The notes under the pieces are model-generated. The model was not told where the DNA came from. It saw only the letters and a list, made by a program, of their open reading frames with translations, and searched no databases. The position numbers were made by a program, and so were the translations under genes. This document shows, piece after piece, positions 55,114 to 64,000 of a stretch of 64,000 nucleotides of DNA (position 1 is the first letter of the stretch; each line of letters opens with the position of its first letter). The stretch comes from Saccharina japonica (Eukaryota > Sar > Phaeophyceae > Laminariales > Laminariaceae). The stretch covers positions 62,001-126,000 of the forward strand of contig MEHQ01002773.1 of NCBI GenBank assembly GCA_008828725.1. The letters run 5' to 3'.

Positions 55114-55280
55114 GAACAGATATGTAGATGTTCACGCCCTAATATCTTTAATACCCCCCCTCAATGGAAATCCCGCTGTACTGGTATGTACTAGAGCAAC
55201 ACCATATTTACGGCTAGTTAGCTACTGAGCACTTACGCTAATATTGTGTTCTGCATCATAACCTAGCCTACACGTATACT

Positions 55281-55645
55281 TAACTTGACTACTAAAGTGC
55301 CGACCATGGCTAACGATCATCAGCACTCGTTGGAAGCAATACAAAACTTGGCTAAAGTACCGATCATGGCTAACGATCATTAGAACTCGTTGCAAGCAAA
55401 ATAGAAACTTGACTAAAGTCCCGATCATGGCTAACGATCATTAGAACTCGTTGGAAGCGACATAAAATTTACTAAAGTGCCGATCATGGCTAACGGTCAT
55501 CAGAACTCGTTGGAAGCGATATAAAATTTACTAAAAGGCCGATCATGGCTAACGGTCATCAGCACTCGTTGAAAGCGGTAGAACTTGATCAAAGTGCCGA
55601 TCATGCCTAACGATCATCAGCACTCATTCGTTGAAACGATACTCC
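55281..55645 (+). repeat. Tandem repeat, about 58-60-bp unit, roughly six copies
   Basis: Each unit reads CTAAAGTGCCGATCATGGCT, AACGATCATCAGCACTCGTT, GGAAGCGATA or a close variant, followed by a short A-rich spacer. Six clear copies stand in one orientation, with substitutions but little length change. Confidence 0.85.
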
Positions 55646-56647
55646 AGTGATCAGCTCATTCACCAAGGCATTTAACAACTACCTACCCCGTACAAATACA
55701 ACCCGTCGGGGTCCTCAACGAACTGGTCGTAGTTACGCCGCATTCTTAGTCGAACCGCAACGAAATACGCCGTGTTGCTATTTTCTGCCGATACAATCAC
55801 CGGTGATACTGTTGCGCTCGGGTACTACAACACGGTATTGGCGGAACCAGTTCTATCTATATCGGCCGACGAAATAGCGGTCAGCCGATCCCAATCCCGG
55901 CCGGGCGTAGCTCGGGTAAACTTGCTTCTCGACTCGTCGCAATCACGAAGCCACCGAGTGGTACTTGGTTACGTATCGTGACTGCTGCTTTCCGTTAACA
56001 GCAGTATTACAGTAGTGCTACGTACTGCTTCCCCCGGCTACAGCTACCTACTGCTCTCCTCGGCTACAGCAGTACTAGTAGTGCTAACTGCTGCTCTCCC
56101 AGGCAAAAGCAGTGGCGATGAACATTGATCAGAGATGTAAGTGTTCGCGCCCTAACATCTTTAACACGGTGACCATATTTACTGTGGTCCAGACGTGAAC
56201 AATTAAACTGCACAGGTGTTGTGGTCGTACATCAGAGCACATGTGGTATCAGGGTGCCTGTACCGCCACTACAGGAGCCTGGGGTGGATGTAACACCACC
56301 GTAGCGTAGGGCGACAGGATGCGCCATCTTCCTTGAACGAGTCGTTGGCTGGTGATGCCGTGGCGGGTAAAGTAGTGTTCTGGTGTAAGGCGGAATGGGT
56401 ACTCGCAAGAGAGCAAACAAACACCGGCACGCGACCTTAAGGGGCCCCTTCGGGCAAAACATATTACAGCAAAACAAAAACACGTACGTTTCATTTTGAA
56501 GTTGCAATACTATTTCTGGTATAACGTCTACCTTTTCATGACTCCCTACGTACGGAAAACAACATTTCTCCAGTTGTAATGCTCAGACTGCCGACCGATG
56601 AGTGGTTTAGAGAGCCTAGGTCATTGGGAACTTTTGTGTCTCGGGAG
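55646..56647. other. Spacer without a supported gene
   Basis: A plus-strand frame at 55647-55981 (about 70 codons each in two frames) shows no family motif. Otherwise nothing is recognised. Confidence 0.3.
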
Positions 56648-58139
56648 TAGAGGTAGAACCCTGCGGGTACCCGCCAGAAACGGGTACCAGCCAATTTTTG
56701 GCGCCCGGACCCTCTACCCTACCCGCCGGGTAATGCCAGTTTTGACGGGCACCCCGGTAAACAGGTACCAGTTTTGACGGGTACCCCGGTAAACAGGTAC
56801 CCGGCAATTTATTTGTGTTTTTCCTCCCTGTATCAGTGCCACGAGGACGAAATTTGAATGGAAGATAGTGCGCGCTACAGTACTGTTCTATAAATACCCG
56901 AAACTGCCAGTACGAACAGTTTTTGGTGGTTGATTCGATACGTAGACCGCCTAACGCTGCCTCCTCGTGTATCGCTCCATTGTGCAGGTGTATTATTATG
57001 GGTGTGAATGCGCGAAAATCTGAATATATATATAGGTGAATATATAGTGCAGGTGTATATATACTTTCGTATATGGTCTCCCCCTTAGAAGCAAAGATGT
57101 CGGGAGACAGGCCTTTCAACCCTTGACAGACAGCAGCTTTGCCTTGACATGCCGTGACTGACACCCAAACTAATAGGTTTTAGTGTGGAACACTTCGGCC
57201 CTATACTATTGACAGCGCGTGTTGTTTTGCCTTGCTTGACATGTCTCCGGACATCTTTGCTTAGAAAACTGCAGTGCACATTTCCGACCAGCAACATATC
57301 GCATATCAGAAAGTAGCGATAATGATGAAAATATAGTGTCTAGCAACATACTGATTGACTGTGTACTGCTGATTTACTGTTGTACCAGGTATGTATACAT
57401 ACATATATTGTGGTGTTGCGGAACAACTATGTACGTACGTAAGGGTAGCACATTACGGGTAGAAATAACGATTTCATGTGAAGAACACACACAAATAAAC
57501 GCACACCACCTGTGCTAGAAAATCGAATAATTCGTGAACGGAAAGACAACAAACAAACTAAAGGTGCATGGGTGTTCGCAAATAAGCGTCTTCATTTCGC
57601 GGGATGCCGAGGAGGCTGCCCCAGTGACTCCCTGGCAACTGCTGTTTGTCGGACCAGCTACCTTTGCCTTCTTGCGCGCGGGAACGGCTCCCGGGGCTTG
57701 GGCAGGTGATTTAGATTTATCGGCGGGAAATCCAGCAAGATTGCAGCCCGCGGCCGAAGATTTGTCGCAAGAGGGACCGCCGCTCGCCTGCTGGCTGGTT
57801 GTGCTCATCCGGTGCCGCGTGACGATGTGGCAATACTGCAGTGTGCGCATTGTATACGCCTTCAGCGTTGAAGGTTGAGCGTGAGGTCTTTAATGTGTGT
57901 AAATGTGTGGTTTCAATCGGTGCCATAGCGATATTGTACAGGCATAACGAAACGGGAATACCCCGTACCCGCGGGTACCCGTTTACCCGGGTACCCGGTT
58001 CCCAGCGACATAATTACCCTATAGGCTCCGTCCACCCGCGGGTGATGAGCTCGGACCCTACCCTTCAAACGGGTAGGACCCGTCCAGGTATACCTTGCAG
58101 GGTACCCGGGTAATTGATGCCCGCCGGGTACCCGGGTAA
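56648..58139 (-). mobile_element. hAT-like element A family, second copy (reversed, one end decayed)
   Basis: The left tip TAGAGGTAGAACCCTG (56648) and following GGGTACCCG-rich region match the right end of element A (23573 inwards), including CCTACCCGCCGGGTAATGCC and the adjacent TGAATGCGCGAAAA region. The right end (57955-58139) matches the left subterminal region of element A (CTCGGACCCTACCC, CCGCGGGTAC), but the terminal 16 bases are missing. The interior differs from that of element A. On the minus strand, 57795 down to 57515 holds a frame beginning MSTTSQQASGG with a basic ARKKAK stretch, possibly a transposase N-terminal exon. Confidence 0.7.
57452..57494 (+). repeat. Short R fragment inside the hAT-like copy
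   Basis: ACGGGTAGAAATAACGATTT followed by CATGTGAAGAACACACACA is the 3' end of the R repeat. Confidence 0.6.
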
Positions 58140-58935
58140 ATGAAATGCGAAACGTGCCTCCTACTCGAAAACGACTCGCCATACCCCTGATACCCAAATA
58201 CGAATTTGAAAAATGGCAGCTTCTCCCACTGCTGATACTGTTTTAACTCAGATGTTCGACAAGGACGCCGAGCGCTAGTAGGTGAACGTACCTTGGCCTC
58301 TAGTTCGACCGTCCGTGGCGTCCTACGTGGCCACAGAGGAGAGTAGGTTCCATACAGAAGCCCCGAAAATATCAAAACATTGCTGCGGAGCACTTCCGTT
58401 TCGTGATGCAAACACAGCAATGCCTACGTTCCCTTGCAGATCCAACAGCACAATACCTCGTAGAGACTCTAGCGAACAAGCTATACGTTGGTCGGAGGTC
58501 TGAGCATTGTAACTGGAGCTATGCCGAGTTACGTAACGAGTACTGAGATAAGTCTATTATACCAGAAATAGTATCGCTGCTGTAAAAAAGACGAAACATA
58601 TATATATAATGTTTTAACACGTAAGTACTCTTTTTTTCAATGACCGAAGGGGCGCCTTAAGCTGGGCGATCGCGAGAGGATGTGGGAGAAGCGAGTACCC
58701 ACTGACCGCTAAATCGTAGAGCGGCAGGTCTCGCCACCTGCCCCAACCGGTCGTGGCTTGGTGATACTGCTGCTGTGGTGGCGAAAGAAACACAGCAGCA
58801 CATAGGTCTGATATATCAGGCCAGTCGGGCAAGACGGGGGGGGGGTGCGGAGGATATGTTCCGGTTATCTATACTGTAGTATCTACCTTATTTCAGCAAA
58901 GGTTTGTCTTGACACCATAGGGCATTTTCGGCAAC
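58140..58935. other. Spacer without recognised features
   Basis: Nothing supportable before the minisatellite; a G-run of nine lies near 58837-58845. Confidence 0.3.
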
Positions 58936-61900
58936 CACCATGGCGACTCCATGACGACTCCATGACTACTTCGTGGCTACTCCATGGCGACCCCATGGCG
59001 ACTCCATGGTGTGTCCATGGCATTTCCATGACGACTCCATGGCGTGGACACGGTGTGTTCATAGCGACTCGCTATTCCATGGCGACTCCATGGCCACTCC
59101 ATGGCGATTCCATGGCGACTCCATGGCGAATTCACGGTGTTTCCATGGCGACTCATCCACACCATGGTTACTCCATGGAGACTCCATGGTGTGTCCACGG
59201 CGTTTCCATGGCGACTCCATGGCGACTCCATGGTGTAACCATGGTGACTCCATGGCGACTTCTTGACTCCATGGCTACTGCATGGCGATTCCATGGCGAC
59301 TTCATGGTGTGTCCATGGCGTTTCCATGGAGAATCCATGGTGACTCCACGGTGTGTCCATGGCGACTCCGTAGACGACTTCATGATGTGTCTATGGAGTG
59401 TCCATGGTTAGTACATCGCGACTCCATGACCACTCCGTGGTGTGCCCATGGCTATTTCATGGTGTGCCCATGGCGATCCCATGATGCCTTCATGGCAACT
59501 CCATGGCAACCTCACGGTACGTCCATGGATTGACCATGGCGACTCCAGCGTATTTCCATAGAGTGTCCATGACGTGACCATCGCCGTGCTAAAGCCATGG
59601 CGAGTCCGTGGATTGTCTATGGCGTGACCATGGCGACTCCATCGACACACCATGCAGTGTCTATGGCGTGACCATGGTAGGAGTGTCGTCTGCCCATGGC
59701 CCTACCATCGTAAGGCCATGGCGTCTCCATGGTGTGTCCGTTATGTGTCCATGGACACTCCATAGCGACTCAATGACGACTCCATGGAGTGACCATGACG
59801 ACTCCGTCGTTTGGCTACGGAGTGATCATGGCGACTCTATATGTTTAGCCATGTAGTCACCATGGGCACACCATAAAATAGCCATGGGAACACCACGGAG
59901 TAGCCATGACGTTTCCATGTCCACTCCGAGGCGCTCACTTGGAAAGGACATGGCGCGTCCATGAAGAGCCCATGGTGACTCCATGGGTACCATGGACTAG
60001 CCACGAAGTTACCACGGAGTCGCCATGGGCACTCTACGGACAAACCATGGTGTTATCATGGGCCTGCCATGGGGTGGCCATGGACACACCTCGGCATAGC
60101 CATCGTCACGCCATGGACACTCGATGGCCACACCATGGAGGTGCCATAAACACATCATGGAGTCACCAACAATGTACCACGGAGCCGCCAAGTAGTCGCT
60201 ACGTAGGCAGTCGGCGCAGAGTGGCAATGAACACACCATGGACACACCATGGGATCTTCACGGGTACACAATGGCACCTCCATGGTGTCCCCACGGACTG
60301 ACCGTGGTGTGTCAACGGCGTTTCCACGGGCTGGCCATGATAGCATCATGGTATGGCCATGGTTACGCCATGGACACTCCATGGCAACACGATAGAGTCG
60401 CCACGGCCACACCATGGACACACCATGGAATCACCGTGTACTCGCCATGGACACCCCATAGCCACAGCACGTAGTGGAAAGGGTCTCACCATGGTATGGC
60501 CATCGTCACGCCATGGAAACTCGATGGCCACACCATGGAGGTGCCATAAACACATAATGGAGTAACCAACAATGCACCACGGAAACGCTAAGTAGTCGCT
60601 AGGGAGTCGGCGCGGAGTGGCAATGGACACACCATGGACACACCATGAGATCTTCACGGGTACACAATGGCACCCCCATGGTGTCCCCACGGACTGACCG
60701 TGGTGTGTCAACGGAGTTTCCGCCGGCTGGCCATGATAACATCATGGTATGGCCATGGTCACGCCATGAACACTCCATGGCAACACGATAGAGTCTCCAC
60801 GGCCACACCATGGAATCACCGTGTACTCGACATGGACACCCCATAGCCACACCACGTAGTGGAGAGGGCCTCACCATGGTATGGCCATCGGCACGCCATG
60901 GACACCCCATAGCCACACCACGTAGTGGAAAAGGCCTCACCATGGTATGGTCATCGTCACGCCATGGACACTCCATGGCCACACGATGGAGTTGCCATGG
61001 AGTCGACATCGAGTCACCATGGCGTCTCCATGAAGTCGCCATGGCGCCGCCACGGAGTCGCCATGGTCTTACCACGGTAACTCCACGGCCACACAACTGA
61101 ATCGCCATGACCTCACCAGAATATGGCCATGGTCATGCCATGGACACTCCATGGAAATACGATAGAGTCGTCATGGTCACGCCATGAAGGCTTCATGGAG
61201 TCGCCATGGAGTATCCACAGACACCCCAAGAAGTCGTCATGGCCTCATCATGGCATGGCGGTGGAGTCGACATGGAGTGTCCATGAACACATCCTGGTAT
61301 GGTCATGGCATGCCATGGACGCTCCACGGTCACACCATGGAGTCTCCATGGCCTCGCCATGGTAGTTCGATGGTCACGCCATCGATACTCCATGGCAACA
61401 CGATGGATTCGCCGTTATCACTTCATGGAGTCGCCATGGAGTCGCCATGGCGTCCCCATGAGGTCGCCATTGTTCGCCATGATGCCGCCATGGACACACT
61501 ACGGAGTTGCCGTCGGCACACCACGGAGATGCAGTCAGCACACCATGAACATATCATGGATCCGCCTTGGACTCGCCATGGACACTCCATGGCCACACCA
61601 TGGAGTCACCATGTCCTCACAATGGTATATCTACAGTCTAGCCATGGACACTTAAAATTGCCACACGACATGGTCAGTCCATGCAGGCGCCATGGGGCAC
61701 CATGGAGTCACCGTGGACACTCAATGGACACCCCATGGCCACACCACGGAGTCGCCCTGGCCTTACCATGGTATGGCCATGGTCAGGCCATGGACACTTC
61801 ACGGCCACACCACGGCTACACCATGGGGTCGCCATGACCTCACCATGGTAGCGCCATGGTCACGCCATGGATACTCCATGGCCACACGATGGCCACACGA

Positions 61901-63030
61901 TGGAGTCGCCATGGGCTCACCAATAAAGTGAGGCGATGGACACACCATGGAATCACCATGGTCTCACAATGGTAGGGCCGTGGGCACGCCATGGACACAC
62001 CATGGAGTCGCCAAGGACTCGCCATGGTAGGGTCATGGGCACGACATGGACACTCCATGGCCACACGATGAAATCACCACGGTGACTCCATGGACGCGCC
62101 ATGGAGTCGCCATGGAGTCGCCATGGAGTCACTATGGAGTATCCGTGGAGTCGCCATGGTGCCGCTATAGCGCGACCATGGACACCCCACGGAGTTGCCG
62201 TGGGCACACCATAGATACACCATTGAGTCGCCGCGGGCACGCCATGGACACCTCATGGCTACACCACGGAGTCGCCGTGTACACGGGAAGGTCACCCCAT
62301 GGCCACACGTTGGAGTCGCCATGGCCTCACCATGGTCGGGCCATGGTCACGCCATGTACACACCATGGAGTCGCTACGGCCCCACCATCGCATGGCCATG
62401 GTCACACCATCGACACTACATGGCCACACGATTGAGTCCCTATGGTCACTCCATGGAGGCGCCATGGAGTCGTCACGGAGCCGCTATGGAGTCGCCATGG
62501 AATCTCCGTGGACACACCGTGGACACTCCATGGACACAGCACGGAGTCACCATGCCCTCACCATGGTATGGCCACGGTCACGCCATGGACACTCCATGAC
62601 CACACGATGGAGTCGCGATCGTCATTCGTTTGAGGGGCCATGGAGTCGCCATGGAGGGTCCATGGACACCTTGAGGAGTCTCCAACGTCACACGATGCAG
62701 TCACCATGGAGAATCCATGGACACCCCATGAAGGGTTTATGGCCACACCATGGCATGGCCATGTAGTCGCCATGAGGTGTACATGGCCACACGATGGAGT
62801 CGCCATGGGGTCACCATGGTATAGCAATGGTGAGGCCATGGGCACATCATCGACACACCATGGATTTGCCATCGCCCCACCATGGTAGGACTATGGACTC
62901 GTTATGGAGTAACCATGAACTGGCCATGGAGTAGCCATGGACTCGCCACGGTGTCACCATGGAGTCGCTATGAAGTCACCACGGCGGCGCTGCCAAGTAG
63001 CCATGGCCACCCCGTGGCGAAGTTCCATAG
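58936..63030. repeat. 4.1-kb minisatellite, 11-bp unit with a CCATGG core, in two opposite orientations
   Basis: The unit is GGCGACTCCAT (or CCATGGNGNNT) from 58936 to about 59835, and its reverse complement ATGGAGTCGCC from about 59850 to 63030, together roughly 370 units. The step between successive CATGG cores is 11 bases almost throughout. Because 11 is not a multiple of 3, any frame cycles through an 11-residue pattern (HG-x-SMxTPW and its relatives). Since CCATGG is its own complement, frames are open on both strands in many places (up to 217 codons), but stops recur and no single frame crosses the array. A longer-order repeat of about 400 bases is visible from 60101 to 60880. Confidence 0.92.
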
Positions 63031-63054
63031 TCATGTGCAAGCAAATTTCGGATA

Positions 63055-63363
63055 ATGTACATCACCCATGTGTTCGCGCTGTTCGAAATGGAAACAAATG
63101 AAAAGCTGATACACGACACGTACGCACACAACCGCGAAAAATTTGACGACGGCAAGGAGGAAGGTGACGACCGTGATAACTTTGATAAAGGGAGAGAAGC
63201 GGAGGAAGAAGGTCACGGCGAAAGGTGGTGGAACTCCGTGGTCGACCGGAAGCTCGCGGCATTTCGTGCAGTAGTCATATATATATATATTTCTCTCTCA
63301 ACTTTGTGGTTCGCCTGCTGCTGCTGCAAATTATATAGTGCCTATCATGACTTAAAATCATGA
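63055..63363 (+). CDS. Hypothetical acidic reading frame, uncertain
   Basis: A 102-codon frame follows the minisatellite directly: MYITHVFALFEMETNEKL, then an acidic and basic stretch (KEEGDDRDNFDKGREAEEEG), WWNSVVDRKLAAFRAV, and a short hydrophobic end with CCCC. The middle is compositionally protein-like, but I recognise no family, the start is at the array edge, and there is no splicing evidence. It may be chance. Confidence 0.2.
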   Translation: MYITHVFALFEMETNEKLIHDTYAHNREKFDDGKEEGDDRDNFDKGREAEEEGHGERWWNSVVDRKLAAFRAVVIYIYISLSTLWFACCCCKLYSAYHDLKS

Positions 63364-64000
63364 ACAAGTACTCCCCAAACACGAGCAACTCTTCAAATCA
63401 TGAACAAGTACCCCCAATTATTGAGCAACAGCATGACGATCGACTTTTCTGTTTTCGTTTGTTTTTTGCGAAACTCTTCATTATCTACGAACAACACACC
63501 ACCCTCACCGATTCACTCACCCACTGTACAAGGTGCTTTCGCTGACTCGCATCGCTTAACAATAAATGTTGTTGCTCAGGGGTGTTTGTGATGGTGGGAC
63601 AACCAAAACCCAGGGGCCAACCGACCCTCAAAATAACTCTCTCACCCACAACCCAAACCCACCAACCTGCACCAGGGCATCAATCATACAAGATTTCTGC
63701 GCTGACACAAATCGCTCAACGTGTATGTATAAGGATCCAATGACGATTGCAGCAACACGGCCACAAGAGAAGGACCGTCAACGCAGTAGCTTGATGCATT
63801 TGGGAGTTTGACTACTTGAAGGTGTCTGACACGCTCCTCATTCCAACCCTTCTTATACTAGGGTTCACAGCTGGCGCGATTCGTCCCATTGTCGGGACAG
63901 CGAATATATTAATATAGGAGACCGAATATTTTTGAGACAGGATTACCCTAGGCTATTATAAATAGCAAGGAACAGGTAGGTACTCGTACCCTCAAGCAGG
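63364..64000. other. Window end, no supported gene
   Basis: A short direct repeat (AAATCATGAACAAGTACYCCC, 63355-63375 and 63396-63416) is present. The rest shows no recognisable coding or repeat structure. Confidence 0.3.

Noticed and set aside
55281-55645. CRISPR array (regular spaced repeats)
   Set aside because: The whole 58-60-base unit is repeated, spacers are not unique, and the context is eukaryotic.
58936-63030. Long open frames (up to 217 codons) in the 11-bp array as a repeat protein gene
   Set aside because: Frames are open on both strands because the unit is 11 bases with a palindromic core; stops recur and no frame spans the array.

Overview
This is eukaryotic nuclear DNA: GT-AG introns of several hundred bases, very low coding density, and dense nested transposons, SINE-like and minisatellite DNA. 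One gene is clear: a secreted multi-exon protein built from Lin-12/Notch repeats (LNR) of the acidic, Ser/Thr-linker type known from stramenopile algae. Together with intron size, base composition near 50% GC and repeat style, this points to a brown alga (Ectocarpus-like) or a related stramenopile. The organism is an inference, not something read directly.

Layout. 1-2640: no recognised gene. 2640-5640: very G-rich DNA with a degenerate minisatellite (2640-4075) and a fragment that reads like a reverse transcriptase. 6500-17730: a graveyard of short repeats, with about ten copies of a tRNA-headed SINE ('S'), many copies of a roughly 190-bp dispersed repeat ('R'), the 3' end of a LINE on the minus strand (7367-8412), and a 1.5-kb terminal-inverted-repeat element (9320-10846) that hosts two SINEs. 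17614-26341: a large inverted duplication with arms of about 2.7 kb. At its centre is a long-TIR element ('Y1') interrupted by a 1740-bp hAT-like element with a perfect 8-bp target duplication, and each arm carries a second hAT-like element (761/764 bp). An N at 26342 marks the outer edge of the right arm. 26343-28956: a second Y element. 29150-34260: further repeats, two hairpin elements and a decayed LINE reverse transcriptase (32447-33425).

36996-51097: the LNR gene on the plus strand. Exon 1 encodes a signal peptide and the first half of an LNR. Exons 2-11 are all symmetric phase 1-1 exons of 195-285 nt. Each starts with the second half of an LNR (YDGGDCC) and ends with the first half of the next (DGxCDxxNNNExCG), so every LNR exists only after two exons are spliced. 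Exon 12 closes the eleventh LNR and starts a non-repeat C-terminal domain that continues in exon 13. The visible coding length is 3087 nt (1029 codons); the last exon was not found. Exons 6-7 and 8-9, with their introns, are a recent 1.56-kb tandem duplication. A small TIR element ('W') is inserted repeatedly in the introns and 5' flank.

51860-58150: a near-perfect 205-bp palindrome, tandem duplications, and a second, reversed copy of the first hAT family. 58936-63030: a 4-kb minisatellite of an 11-bp CCATGG-containing unit that changes strand orientation about 0.9 kb in. 63030-64000: unremarkable DNA with one short acidic reading frame.

Most long open frames here are shadows of GC-rich or tandem-repeat DNA. 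Apart from the LNR gene, the coding sequences I can support are transposon remnants.
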